64,000 nucleotides of DNA. It comes from a virus. This document shows, piece after piece, positions 7,922 to 15,300 of the stretch; within the stretch, counting starts at the first letter, position 1, and each line of letters starts with the position of its first letter. Where the stretch lies: positions 62,001 to 126,000 of the IMG/VR virus record IMGVR_UViG_3300042289_000986; one strand, given 5' to 3'. The notes under the pieces are model-generated. The model worked only from the letters and a program-made list of their open reading frames with translations. It ran no database searches and was not told where the DNA came from. The translations under genes and the position numbers were made by a program.

Positions 7922-8083
7922 ATGGACATCACATTTTTACTTCTTCGTTGGTTGGCAATTTTTACTGGATATTTTTTAATTGGATTAAGTATTGGTGCAG
8001 TATTATCTTTCATTTGGATTTCTTGGCGAGAAAAAAGAGCCAATAAACAATTCATGAAAGAAATTCTAAGTAAAAGAAAATAA
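7922..8083 (+). CDS. Small membrane protein
   Basis: 53 residues. A hydrophobic stretch covers about residues 4-35 ('TFLLLRWLAIFTGYFLIG...LSFIWISW'), enough for one long or two short membrane helices, followed by a basic tail ('REKRANKQ'), so the C-terminus is probably cytoplasmic. No SD is evident; the start lies close to the promoter. Function unknown. Confidence 0.55.
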   Translation: MDITFLLLRWLAIFTGYFLIGLSIGAVLSFIWISWREKRANKQFMKEILSKRK

Positions 8084-8090
8084 TTTTTAT

Positions 8091-8162
8091 GTCGCCATCG
8101 TCTAACGGTTAGGACACATGGTTTTCATCCATGTAATCGGAGTTCGATTCTCCGTGGCGATG
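8091..8162 (+). tRNA. tRNA-Glu(TTC)
   Basis: Acceptor GTCGCCA/TGGCGAT (closing G-T pair), anticodon stem CATGG/CCATG with loop TTTTCAT, and T arm CGGAG/CTCCG. CCA is not encoded. It reads GAA. Confidence 0.88.
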
Positions 8163-8167
8163 CTTTT

Positions 8168-8241
8168 GCGGAATTAGTTTAATGGTAAAACTGGACTCTT
8201 CCAAAGTCAGGACGAGGGTTCGATTCCCTCATTCCGCACCA
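8168..8241 (+). tRNA. tRNA-Gly(TCC)
   Basis: Perfect acceptor GCGGAAT/ATTCCGC, D arm GTTT/AAAC, anticodon loop CTTCCAA and T arm GAGGG/CCCTC, with CCA encoded. It lies 5 bp after tRNA-Glu. It reads GGA. Confidence 0.9.
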
Positions 8242-8275
8242 CTTGACTTCTTTGTTTTGAAAATAAATTAATCAT

Positions 8276-8491
8276 ATGATTAATGCAGAAGTAAGAATAC
8301 CAAAACGAGGAGATGCAAAACTTAATTTAGATAGAGCACTTCAAAGACTAAAAACAAAATTAATGATCGAAGGAACTATGGATACTGTTCGATCAAAAAG
8401 AGCTTTTGAAACACCTAAAGAAAGAAGTGAAAGAAAACTTAAACAAAGATTAAAAATGATCAAGAAAAAATCTTTGACAAAAAGTAGATAA
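8276..8491 (+). CDS. rpsU: Ribosomal protein bS21 homologue
   Basis: 71 residues that follow the bS21 pattern over most of their length: 'LDRALQRLKTKLMIEGTM' (bS21: variable residues, then ALRRFKR...G), then 'VRSKRAFETPKERSERK' (bS21: RRREFYEKPTTERKR), then a Lys-rich tail. bS21 sits on the 30S subunit near the anti-Shine-Dalgarno and affects initiation. Phage copies are known from metagenomes and are thought to replace the host protein. It lies directly downstream of two tRNAs. A phage copy fits genes without SD sites, though that link is inference. Confidence 0.8.
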   Translation: MINAEVRIPKRGDAKLNLDRALQRLKTKLMIEGTMDTVRSKRAFETPKERSERKLKQRLKMIKKKSLTKSR

Positions 8492-8509
8492 ACGTCTATA
8501 AATGATAAT

Positions 8510-9064
8510 GTGAAAACATTAATCATTCACCCAAAAGATACAAGTACTGTTTTTTTAGAACCAATCTACGAAAAGATTGATAACAAAACAGTTATCCAAA
8601 AAGATTGTTCCTTTGAACAACTTATTAATCTCATTGAAACACACGATAGAATTATGATGATGGGTCATGGTTCTCCTGATGGATTATTTTCTATTGGTAA
8701 TTTTGATGAGGGGTATGTTATTGATAAAAATATTGTGGATTTTTTAAAAAAGAAAAAAGAATGTTTTTATCTTTGGTGCAACGCTGATAAATTTGTTGAA
8801 AAATATCAATTGAATGGATTTTATTCAGGAATGTTTATTTCCGAAGTTAATGAGGCAAATTTTTGTAATGTGAATACCGATCAAAAATTGGTTAATGAAT
8901 CAAATTATTCTTTTTCTAAAATTGTTTCTAAATGGGCAAATTATGATATGAAAAACTTGTATGATAATGTAAAGATGGAATATAGCAAACTTGCAGAGTT
9001 TAATAATGTAGCTCTTTATAATTTAAAAAGACTTTATTATCAAACTAGCATAAATATTATTTGA
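8510..9064 (+). CDS. Possible caspase-fold (CHAT-like) protein
   Basis: 184 residues from a GTG start; TATAAATG lies 5 nt upstream, like the late-promoter motif. A predicted alpha/beta protein: after a beta strand comes 'RIMMMGHGSPDGLF' (His-Gly at about residue 52), and about 30 residues on a further strand ends in 'FYLWCNADKF' (Cys at about 90). A His-Gly after one strand and a Cys after the next is the layout of caspase/CHAT/gingipain-type cysteine peptidases. No other family evidence is visible, so the protease call is tentative. Confidence 0.45.
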   Translation: MKTLIIHPKDTSTVFLEPIYEKIDNKTVIQKDCSFEQLINLIETHDRIMMMGHGSPDGLFSIGNFDEGYVIDKNIVDFLKKKKECFYLWCNADKFVEKYQLNGFYSGMFISEVNEANFCNVNTDQKLVNESNYSFSKIVSKWANYDMKNLYDNVKMEYSKLAEFNNVALYNLKRLYYQTSINII

Positions 9065-9089
9065 CAAAAGGAAAGATCTTTGATATGTT
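9061..9089 (+). promoter_or_regulatory. Sigma70-type promoter for structured RNA
   Basis: TTGACA (9061-9066), 17 bp, TATGTT (9084-9089). The expected transcription start, about 9096, is just before the first hairpin of the noncoding stretch. Confidence 0.75.
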
Positions 9090-9095
9090 AGTAAT

Positions 9096-9404
9096 ACGAT
9101 TTGGTGGCAGTTATAACCAAATCAGGATAAAAATTTTTGCTTGTTGGTGAGTTGGGGTTTTTATCTGAGCTAGGGGAGCCAAGCTGCGGTAAGCTATGAT
9201 CCTATGCATTTATACAATACAAGCTATGGACGAAGTTGTGTTCTGCGGATTGCGGAGCCTTCGTTGAGTAGTGGGACAAATTCTAGAATAAAACCCACTA
9301 AACACCAATTCGGGTTAATCTTGTAAGAGGAGCCGACTTTCCGTGGTTGTATAAACATGGCTGAGATTAGTCCTGAATCGTCGCGGGTAAACGATTCACA
9401 TTTT
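9096..9404 (+). ncRNA. Structured RNA, unknown class
   Basis: About 310 nt without a credible ORF but dense in helices: GATTTGGT/ACCAAATC (9098-9123), GATAAAAA/TTTTTATC, GACGAAG/CTTCGTT, TAGTGGG/CCCACTA, GGGTTAATCT/AGATTAGTCC (10 bp including two G-T pairs) and GAATCGT/ACGATTC near the end. GC content is above the surroundings. It has its own promoter. No RNase P, group I intron or 6S signature was found. It may be a free RNA or the leader of the 34-codon gene that follows. The 3' end is uncertain. Confidence 0.65.
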
Positions 9405-9466
9405 CAGTAAATATTATTGTTATTTTTCTCGCGGAAACTTAGAGGTTTTTGCGAAAGGAGATAACA

Positions 9467-9571
9467 ATGACATTAATAATAGGAACAATAGTCTTAGCAT
9501 TTAACATTAAACTTGCATGTTTAGGTTATTTGGTAATGATTACAGAAATGTTTGGCAGACACACTCGATAA
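9467..9571 (+). CDS. Small hydrophobic protein
   Basis: 34 residues with a strong SD (AAAGGAG, 7 nt upstream) and a single membrane helix (about residues 3-27, 'LIIGTIVLAFNIKLACLGYL'), then a short basic tail. It sits between the structured RNA and the terminator, with a stem-loop just upstream (TCGC..GCGA). Small one-helix phage proteins often act on host membrane enzymes; function unknown. Confidence 0.6.
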   Translation: MTLIIGTIVLAFNIKLACLGYLVMITEMFGRHTR

Positions 9572-9598
9572 TGAATGATTCTGACTAACGTTTTTGAA

Positions 9599-9630
9599 AC
9601 AAGGGTAGAGAAATCTACCCTTGTTTTTTT
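9599..9630 (+). terminator. Intrinsic terminator
   Basis: 11-bp stem ACAAGGGTAGA/TCTACCCTTGT with a GAAA loop, followed by seven T. It closes the transcript that carries the structured RNA and the 34-residue ORF. Confidence 0.92.
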
Positions 9631-9657
9631 ATAACTTAATGATATATTGTTTACATG

Positions 9658-9744
9658 GGTGCGATGGCTGAGTGGTCTAAAGCAGGAGTTTACTAAACTC
9701 TCGAAGTTTAATCGCTTCCGTGGGTTCGAATCCTACTCGCACCG
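9658..9744 (+). tRNA. tRNA-Ser(ACT)
   Basis: Perfect acceptor GGTGCGA/TCGCACC with discriminator G, short D stem GCT/AGC, anticodon stem GGAGT/ACTCT and loop TTACTAA. A long variable arm (GAAG/CTTC) identifies a serine-type class II tRNA. The wobble base is A, so the anticodon is ACT instead of the usual GCT. It would read AGT. Confidence 0.85.
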
Positions 9745-9750
9745 TTTTTT

Positions 9751-10164
9751 ATGGAAATAACAGAATACGATCCGTTTAAAAAATCAATTGTTCCTTATGG
9801 CTTAGATAGGGGTGCTCCTAAATTTGATATAATTGAAACAAAAACTAAAAAAGATCAGCACTACAATCTTGCAGTGCAACAAGCACAAAAAGAATTTGAA
9901 AATCTTAAACAAATAGCTGATGTAATTAATAAACAAGCTCAACAAATAAAAGAGCGTTTAGAAATTACAGAACTTGTATATAACGCCGAACGTACCTTTA
10001 CCCCTGTTGTTGGAGCCAACTACTGGCTTATAAAAGATACAAAAAAAAATAATATAAAAATTGTTGTTTTGGGTCCGAAAGAATGGGCTACAAAACATCC
10101 AGAAAATTATGAATATATTTCAGAAGTTCAATTTTTAGCTAATGGACTTTGGGAAAAGTTGTGA
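9751..10164 (+). CDS. DUF2452-like protein
   Basis: 137 residues. Helical N-terminal half (about 35-70, 'QKEFENLKQIADVINKQAQQ'), then 'AERTFTPVVGANYWLI', 'VLGPKEWATKHPE' and 'FLANGLWEKL'. This order resembles the DUF2452 family of small bacterial and phage proteins of unknown function. It follows tRNA-Ser by 6 bp. Confidence 0.55.
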   Translation: MEITEYDPFKKSIVPYGLDRGAPKFDIIETKTKKDQHYNLAVQQAQKEFENLKQIADVINKQAQQIKERLEITELVYNAERTFTPVVGANYWLIKDTKKNNIKIVVLGPKEWATKHPENYEYISEVQFLANGLWEKL

Positions 10165-10176
10165 TAATATATCAAT

Positions 10177-10389
10177 ATGAAAAAGTATGCTATACATATT
10201 AAATTCAAAGGACGTAATTTTAAATTAAACATTTTACCAAAAGATGATGATAGATTTGATTTGGAAATGGAATTTAAAGGTTCTCTATCTGGAGAAGATT
10301 TTCAAGATTTAAGAAAATATCTTGTTGATGAAGGATATGTAGATGCTGCCAGAAGTTGGATAGAAGGAGATAGTTATCTGGCAAATTAA
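10177..10389 (+). CDS. Hypothetical protein
   Basis: 70 residues with a beta-rich start ('KYAIHIKFKGRNFKLNIL') and a helical C-terminus containing 'GYVDAARSWIEGD'. Conserved-looking but not recognised. It lies between tRNA genes. Confidence 0.5.
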   Translation: MKKYAIHIKFKGRNFKLNILPKDDDRFDLEMEFKGSLSGEDFQDLRKYLVDEGYVDAARSWIEGDSYLAN

Positions 10390-10394
10390 TTTTT

Positions 10395-10485
10395 GGGTAG
10401 ATGGCTGAGTTGGTCTAAGGCGTCCGACTTGAAATCGGAAGTGGGGGAAACTTCACCGTGGGTTCGAATCCTACTCTACCCGCCA
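10395..10485 (+). tRNA. tRNA-Ser(TGA)
   Basis: Acceptor GGGTAGA/TCTACCC, discriminator G and CCA encoded. The anticodon stem TCCGA/TCGGA carries loop CTTGAAA. Long variable arm with GTG/CAC-type pairing, T arm GTGGG/CCTAC. It reads TCA. Confidence 0.9.
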
Positions 10486-10490
10486 TTTAA

Positions 10491-10564
10491 GGAGTCATAG
10501 CTCAATTGGTCAGAGCACCGCCCTGTCACGGCGGGGGTTGCGAGTTCGAGCCTCGTTGACTCCG
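10491..10564 (+). tRNA. tRNA-Asp(GTC)
   Basis: Acceptor GGAGTCA/TGACTCC, D arm GCTC/GAGC, anticodon stem CCGCC/GGCGG with loop CTGTCAC, T arm GCGAG/CTCGT, discriminator G. CCA is not encoded. Confidence 0.92.
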
Positions 10565-10570
10565 TTTTTG

Positions 10571-10578
10571 AATAAGTA
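10571..10578 (+). promoter_or_regulatory. Late-promoter-like octamer
   Basis: AATAAGTA, ending 6 nt before the ATG at 10585. One of the octamers discussed in the leaderless-message finding. Confidence 0.55.
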
Positions 10579-10584
10579 TAACAT

Positions 10585-10791
10585 ATGTTTGAAAGCGGAA
10601 ACTCATTTGAAGATAAAACATCTGATGCTTTTATAAATGAAGCAATAAAAGAAACGTTAGATAATTTAAAAATTAACCCACCAAAATTCCAAGCGGTTTT
10701 TGATGACGGTTCAACTGTAGATTTTGAAATTTACGAAGAAGCTATGGGTTTTTTACATAAAAACCCAAACTGTAAAGTATTTGTAAAATGA
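10585..10791 (+). CDS. Hypothetical protein with IxE N-terminal motif
   Basis: 68 residues. The N-terminus contains 'SDAFINEAI' (I-N-E), like the candidate prohead-targeted proteins. The rest ('PKFQAVFDDGSTVDFEIYEEA') looks like a small beta/alpha unit. It overlaps the next gene by 4 bp. Not recognised. Confidence 0.5.
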   Translation: MFESGNSFEDKTSDAFINEAIKETLDNLKINPPKFQAVFDDGSTVDFEIYEEAMGFLHKNPNCKVFVK

Positions 10792-11219
10792 AATTTAAAA
10801 TTTATTTTGAATCAAAAAATTTTAATTTAAATGTTTATTATAAACTTTTAAATAATTTTTTGAATTCACAAAAAAACTGGAACTTAAAAAAAATTGAAAA
10901 TGATCCATATAACCAAATGGAAATTGTTGATGAGAATGGAAAAAGGTATGGGAAAATTGAAAGAGATTATGATCCTGAAACAAAAACATTATATTTAAAT
11001 CATATCGGTGTGGGGTTTGATGAAAACGGTCAAAGAATGAAAGGTTTGGGGTTGGTTGATTTAATTTATAATTTTGAAAAACAAATCGTGCAAATGTATG
11101 GAATTGAAAACGTTTGCACAGAACCAGTAAATGATATTACAGATAAAAAATTCAAAGAAATATACCAAGATTACAAAATAGAGCAAAAAGACAATTATAT
11201 TTGCGCCTCGATTAAATAA
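10788..11219 (+). CDS. Possible GNAT-fold protein
   Basis: 143 residues. 'LYLNHIGVGFDENGQRMKGLGLVDLIYNFEKQ' has the strand, glycine loop and helix order of the acetyl-CoA-binding region of GNAT acetyltransferases (R/Q-x-x-G-x-G), and 'YGIENVCTEPVND' could be the next strand. The loop is imperfect, so the call is weak. The N-terminus is Asn/Phe/Lys-rich. Translation is coupled to the upstream gene. Confidence 0.35.
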   Translation: MKFKIYFESKNFNLNVYYKLLNNFLNSQKNWNLKKIENDPYNQMEIVDENGKRYGKIERDYDPETKTLYLNHIGVGFDENGQRMKGLGLVDLIYNFEKQIVQMYGIENVCTEPVNDITDKKFKEIYQDYKIEQKDNYICASIK

Positions 11220-11222
11220 GTA
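11215..11222 (+). promoter_or_regulatory. Late-promoter-like octamer
   Basis: AATAAGTA overlapping the upstream stop codon and ending 6 nt before the ATG at 11229. Confidence 0.6.
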
Positions 11223-11228
11223 TAAGAT

Positions 11229-11957
11229 ATGAGAAAAGATGATATTAGCATTAACGAAGCTTACTTAAAAGTTTATCAAAATTTAGAAGAAGGCATGTTT
11301 GATGTCGCTAAAGCCAAAATTGGTGGTGCAATTAAAGGTATTGCGCCTGGTAAAAGATTAGGCGCAATGGCAGCAAAAGGATTAGGAAAAGCTGCTGGTA
11401 TGCTGAGTCCAACAGCAGGAAAAATGTTACAACAAACAGGTGAGCGTTTACAAAAATCTGCATCAGAAGCTGGTATGGCTGGTAAAATAAACTCAATCAT
11501 GAAATCTCATACAGGCAGCATTCAAAAGATTGCTCAAGAAGTCATTAATGATTTAAACAAATTAGATTTAAATCCTGAAAATCTTACAGCCGAACAATTT
11601 GCTTCCCAAATAACACAAGATTTCACATCTTATTTAAGCTCACAGCTTCCAGAATCGCAAGTTGATGTTTCTGGTATTGGAATTGGATCAACAGTTAAAG
11701 ATAAAGAAGGAAACGCTTATCGTTATACTTCTCCTTCAGAAGTTGATCCAGCAACAGGCAAACTTAAACCAGCAACTGATAGTGCCAACAAAGAAGGTGC
11801 TAAATGGTATGAACTGAGTGGTGGTGGCAAATCAGCATATGAGATTGCTGGGGACAGCGATGAAATGCAAAAGAAAATTTCTATTGCTTTCAAAAAACAA
11901 GGCCAATCTCAGCCAGAAACACCAGAAGAAGAAAAACCAAAAATGCCCGAATTTTAA
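11229..11957 (+). CDS. Candidate internal head protein
   Basis: 242 residues. Starts 'MRKDDISINEAYLKVY', closely matching the shared N-terminal motif (I-N-E then AY). A Gly/Ala/Lys-rich section (about 25-75) follows, resembling membrane-active or DNA-compacting segments. Then comes a helical part, a beta section ('GSTVKDKEGNAYRYTSPSE', about 155-175) and a Pro/Glu-rich tail. The late-type octamer upstream fits a virion component. An ejected or DNA-associated role is inferred from the N-terminus. Confidence 0.55.
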   Translation: MRKDDISINEAYLKVYQNLEEGMFDVAKAKIGGAIKGIAPGKRLGAMAAKGLGKAAGMLSPTAGKMLQQTGERLQKSASEAGMAGKINSIMKSHTGSIQKIAQEVINDLNKLDLNPENLTAEQFASQITQDFTSYLSSQLPESQVDVSGIGIGSTVKDKEGNAYRYTSPSEVDPATGKLKPATDSANKEGAKWYELSGGGKSAYEIAGDSDEMQKKISIAFKKQGQSQPETPEEEKPKMPEF

Positions 11958-11999
11958 TTTATCTTGCTTTCTTTGATTTTTCTAGTAAGATAATAATAT

Positions 12000-12076
12000 C
12001 GGGATGTGGCTCAATTTGGTAGAGCATCTGCTTTGGGAGCAGAGGGTTGCAGGTTCAAATCCTGTCATCCCGACCA
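12000..12076 (+). tRNA. tRNA-Pro(TGG)
   Basis: Acceptor CGGGATG/CATCCCG with CCA encoded, D arm GCTC/GAGC, anticodon stem TCTGC/GCAGA with loop TTTGGGA, and T arm GCAGG/CCTGT. It reads CCA. Confidence 0.92.
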
Positions 12077-12083
12077 TTTATTC

Positions 12084-12112
12084 TTGACAATATTTTGTTT
12101 TTATAATATTGT
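12084..12112 (+). promoter_or_regulatory. Sigma70-type promoter
   Basis: TTGACA (12084-12089), 17 bp, TATTGT (12107-12112), downstream of tRNA-Pro. It probably drives the run of small genes from 12171. Confidence 0.65.
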
Positions 12113-12170
12113 CTATGGATGAAAAATGAAGTTATTTATGATTTAAGAACTTAAAAATGTAACAAAATCT

Positions 12171-12821
12171 ATGTTAATAAAACATTACATCAAAGAAATA
12201 AACTCTGATATTTTTGCGGTTGTTATTAAAAACAAATATGATCGTGCCATGCTTTTTTGTCGCGCCCAAGAATATTATGAAAGTCCAAGTCCTAAGTTTC
12301 GTGGAAAACAATTTTCTATTTGGGACTATATGAAATGGTATGATGAACAACATGGAAGAGGATTTAGTTATGCAAATGATTGGTCTGGTTTCAACATTCC
12401 TTTGAGACAAATAAACGATTGTTATAACAAATTAAACAAGATAGAGTCTCCTTATGATAAACTAATGTATGATATTTTGGCTGTTTTGAATTTAAAATAT
12501 CTTGCGACAAATGAATCATACGTGATTGGTTGTGGTGACACAAAAGGTGATATCTTTAAACATGAAGTCTGTCATGGTCTTTATTACACCAATAAAGAAT
12601 ACAAAAAGAAAATGGATGCTTTGACTAAAGGACTTCCAAAAAAATATTACGAAGCATTCAAAAAAAATATTTTAAAAATGGGATATGCCGCAAAAGTCGT
12701 TGATGATGAGATACAAGCATATCTTCAATATGGATATGAAAATGAAGATTTTGGAAAAGGGGTTGACATTAGTGTTCGTATCGAATATAGTAGTCTTTAT
12801 AAACAACAATCAAAATTATGA
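12171..12821 (+). CDS. HExxH putative metallopeptidase
   Basis: 216 residues. 'IFKHEVCHGLYY' (about residues 128-139) is an HExxH zinc-peptidase motif, and 'VVDDEIQAYLQYG', about 55 residues later, offers a Glu as a third ligand in gluzincin fashion. The N-terminal half contains 'KQFSIWDYMKWYDEQH'. No signal peptide, so it probably acts in the cytoplasm or virion. It heads a run of overlapping plus-strand genes. The substrate is unknown. Confidence 0.55.
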   Translation: MLIKHYIKEINSDIFAVVIKNKYDRAMLFCRAQEYYESPSPKFRGKQFSIWDYMKWYDEQHGRGFSYANDWSGFNIPLRQINDCYNKLNKIESPYDKLMYDILAVLNLKYLATNESYVIGCGDTKGDIFKHEVCHGLYYTNKEYKKKMDALTKGLPKKYYEAFKKNILKMGYAAKVVDDEIQAYLQYGYENEDFGKGVDISVRIEYSSLYKQQSKL

Positions 12822-13432
12822 AAGCAAAACATCAATTCAAATATACATACGACGAATTTTGTGAAAACTTTTCACCAGTTGAAGTCATTTTTGATATACC
12901 AACAGGAGAAGTAACTATTACTCAAATGCTTTGGAATTTTGAGTGTTACTTGAAAGCTTGTGGCTTTGTCTTTGATGGACATTTGGAAGTTGTACCAGAA
13001 AGTGGTTATGATGTCATCGATGATACAGACTATTGTTGTATGGGTGATACTGATGGTTTAGAAGATGAACAATATATTATACCTCCAACAGTTAAATCTC
13101 CTTCTTATTGGGATAATCAACCGTCAAGCATTTGTTCTTCTGATAAACACAACATAACAGCGGAAGATCCTAAAAAGTTTTTTCCTCAACATGATAGCGG
13201 TCTTTCTACTACTTCTAGTTCTTTAGATAATGAGTGGACTAAAGCAGAAAAGAAACTCAAAGAATGGAATGAGGGAATTGCTAAACTTGATAACGAACAA
13301 AAAGAGAAAGCTAATGAAGATGCTCGTAAAATGTCTGATCTTCATTACGAAGCCACAAAAGAAGTGGTTAAGAATAAATGGGTTCATGGTATGTGCAATC
13401 CACCTTCACCTGATTGGAAAAAGAATAAATGA
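12818..13432 (+). CDS. Hypothetical acidic protein
   Basis: 204 residues, coupled to the HExxH gene by a 4-bp overlap. The N-terminal 50 residues look folded ('EVTITQMLWNFECYLKACGF'). The middle is Asp/Ser-rich and probably disordered ('YDVIDDTDYCCMGDTDG'). The C-terminal third is a charged helix. I recall similar proteins in other T4-type phages, without a known function. Confidence 0.5.
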   Translation: MKAKHQFKYTYDEFCENFSPVEVIFDIPTGEVTITQMLWNFECYLKACGFVFDGHLEVVPESGYDVIDDTDYCCMGDTDGLEDEQYIIPPTVKSPSYWDNQPSSICSSDKHNITAEDPKKFFPQHDSGLSTTSSSLDNEWTKAEKKLKEWNEGIAKLDNEQKEKANEDARKMSDLHYEATKEVVKNKWVHGMCNPPSPDWKKNK

Positions 13433-13731
13433 AGAAACCTACACAAAAACAAAAGATCGAAATGTATGAAAAATTCTTACATAAGATCAATATGTGTGTA
13501 ATGTGTTGTAATGATACAGGAGTTAGAGAACTTGTACACAATGCAGATGATTGGTCTTATATGCATCGTGTAGGAAACGGAGAACCATCTGAAAGAGAAC
13601 AACAAAGATTGATTACAAAAGCATTTTGGCAACTTTGCGATACTCCAGAATCAGATAAAGAAGTCGAAGAAAGACAAAGAATATATACTGAAAAGAAAAA
13701 AGAAAGAGAAGAAGCTGCTATAAATTTATGA
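13429..13731 (+). CDS. Hypothetical protein with clustered Cys
   Basis: 100 residues. It contains 'INMCVMCCNDTGVRELV' (three Cys within five residues) and a charged helical C-terminus. Overlaps both neighbours by 4 bp. Metal binding is possible but no second Cys pair completes a zinc site. Not recognised. Confidence 0.5.
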   Translation: MKKPTQKQKIEMYEKFLHKINMCVMCCNDTGVRELVHNADDWSYMHRVGNGEPSEREQQRLITKAFWQLCDTPESDKEVEERQRIYTEKKKEREEAAINL

Positions 13732-14081
13732 AAAAGAAAAATAATAAATTCCAATACAAACCATATCCATCAACGGATGTAAGATCACCATATTATGATT
13801 CAAAATCAACAATTACGGAGGAACATTACACACTAGACGGAGATCATCCCGAAGATCGAATCTATAGAGATAAAGAATTTATCAACAGACTTCAATCACA
13901 TATTGATATAGTATATGATATTTTAGCTATGGACTTAAAACTTAACGAAAAGGGCAAAGAATGGCTTTTTGATTTTGTTTATAACGAAGAAGAAAATATT
14001 GAGTTTGAAGACTTCTTGGCAAAGTATAAGGTCAAGTATAAAGATCTAGTTACTTCAAATAGCTGGTATTATAATCAATAA
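13728..14081 (+). CDS. Hypothetical protein
   Basis: 117 residues, Lys/Tyr-rich start, then an acidic helical region ('IDIVYDILAMDLKLNEKGKEWLF'). Translationally coupled to the upstream gene. No recognised family. Confidence 0.5.
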   Translation: MKKKNNKFQYKPYPSTDVRSPYYDSKSTITEEHYTLDGDHPEDRIYRDKEFINRLQSHIDIVYDILAMDLKLNEKGKEWLFDFVYNEEENIEFEDFLAKYKVKYKDLVTSNSWYYNQ

Positions 14082-14084
14082 AAT

Positions 14085-14267
14085 ATGATAACAAAACTAG
14101 TAGCATTATTCGCAATAGTCACCGCATCTATTGGATTGAGTGTAGCAACTCTCATTTATGGATGGGGATTAGAACCTAAAAGCTGGACCGCAATTATATT
14201 CTTTGGTATAGTTGGTCAAGTTATTGTAAGCAGTCTTTATAGAAAAATTATGGAAGATGACAAATGA
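14085..14267 (+). CDS. Small two-helix membrane protein
   Basis: 60 residues with two hydrophobic helices (about 3-25 and 31-50), a short loop 'GLEPKSW' and a charged end. Function unknown. A 4-bp overlap links it to the next gene. Confidence 0.55.
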   Translation: MITKLVALFAIVTASIGLSVATLIYGWGLEPKSWTAIIFFGIVGQVIVSSLYRKIMEDDK

Positions 14268-14494
14268 AATACAGAATTAAAGAAGAAATAAAGATGGGTA
14301 AACATTACTTTTACCCTCAATATAAAAAATTCCTATTCTGGAAGAATATGACTGAACGTGATGTTAAGGATGTAGTTGTATACCCTCACCTAAAAGGAGC
14401 TAAAGATCATATTGAAATCTTTAAAGAGAGACTAAACAAGAAAAAGAAGCTTGATAGTTACAAACAAGTATTGTATCATTCCTATATATCATAG
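14264..14494 (+). CDS. Hypothetical protein
   Basis: 76 residues, basic, with 'YFYPQYKKFLFWKNMTERD' followed by a helix. It resembles small phage proteins that model display of a host-like parameter, but no name fits. Stop and next start are adjacent. Confidence 0.45.
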   Translation: MKYRIKEEIKMGKHYFYPQYKKFLFWKNMTERDVKDVVVYPHLKGAKDHIEIFKERLNKKKKLDSYKQVLYHSYIS

Positions 14495-14755
14495 ATGAAA
14501 TATAAATTTGTAGAAACTCAAGGTTGCACGGCATTTGGCTTCACTGTCAATGATGAAGACCTTGCTAATGTTTCCAAAGAGAAACAAAAAGAAATTATTG
14601 ATTATCTTTGTGAAAAAATGAAAGAAGAAATTGATAAAGGAACTGTTTTGTTTTCAGATATTGTTGGAGTTTTTCAAGAAACGGATCATGGTTCTGAAAA
14701 AGAACCTTGCGATCAATGCTATGATACTGTAAGCTGGACTATATGGGAGATTTAA
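14495..14755 (+). CDS. Hypothetical protein
   Basis: 86 residues. A CxxC ('PCDQCYDTVSW') near the C-terminus and a possible beta-alpha-beta core ('AFGFTVNDEDL'). Adjacent to the previous stop. Not recognised. Confidence 0.5.
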   Translation: MKYKFVETQGCTAFGFTVNDEDLANVSKEKQKEIIDYLCEKMKEEIDKGTVLFSDIVGVFQETDHGSEKEPCDQCYDTVSWTIWEI

Positions 14756-14757
14756 CT

Positions 14758-15300
14758 ATGAATACAAATGAATATGTAAAAATTCTAGAAGAAGAATGTG
14801 GCAAAAACCAAGCACACAAGAAAAAAAGTATCAAAAAAAGTACAGGTATAAATGCTCTTTACATACCAGAAAAACCAAAGCCAGATTACAGTTGGACGAT
14901 TAAAGATCGTTTAAAAAATACTTTTATAATTCTTAATAACCGTTGGGTGTTTTTGAAAAACTACAACCCTCTGGATTTTAGATCTTATGAAGAAGAATAT
15001 AACCCATATGGGTTTGATAAGATATATACTAAATTTCACAGAACATCGACTCCATTAACTCGTTTTAAACTTTTTTGGGGTGAATTTGAAACTACTTTAA
15101 AAAATATTAAAGATGGTTTTTTATATACCCCACTCGCTGTTAAACATTATCAAAAAAATAAAGAAAGAATATCTTGGTTTGAAGAAAATCTTTCAAAGAT
15201 GTTTGCCGATAAGTTAGATGTTGATGTCAGAAAAGTATTGCATAAACATGGGTATGATCTTGACGGACAAGGTAGAATTTGTTATAAAGTAAAAGAATGA
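14758..15300 (+). CDS. Hypothetical protein
   Basis: 180 residues. I chose the ATG at 14758 over 14743 because GGGAGA lies 7 nt upstream and it avoids a 13-bp overlap. Aromatic-rich centre ('IILNNRWVFLKNYNPLDF'). The C-terminal 'VRKVLHKHGYDLDGQGRICY' looks conserved. No family recognised. It overlaps the lipoprotein gene by 4 bp. Confidence 0.5.
   Translation: MNTNEYVKILEEECGKNQAHKKKSIKKSTGINALYIPEKPKPDYSWTIKDRLKNTFIILNNRWVFLKNYNPLDFRSYEEEYNPYGFDKIYTKFHRTSTPLTRFKLFWGEFETTLKNIKDGFLYTPLAVKHYQKNKERISWFEENLSKMFADKLDVDVRKVLHKHGYDLDGQGRICYKVKE

Noticed and set aside
9096-9404. RNase P RNA, 6S RNA or group I intron as identity for this RNA
   Set aside because: No conserved RNase P blocks, no long bulged single hairpin of 6S type and no P/Q/R/S intron elements or split gene around it.
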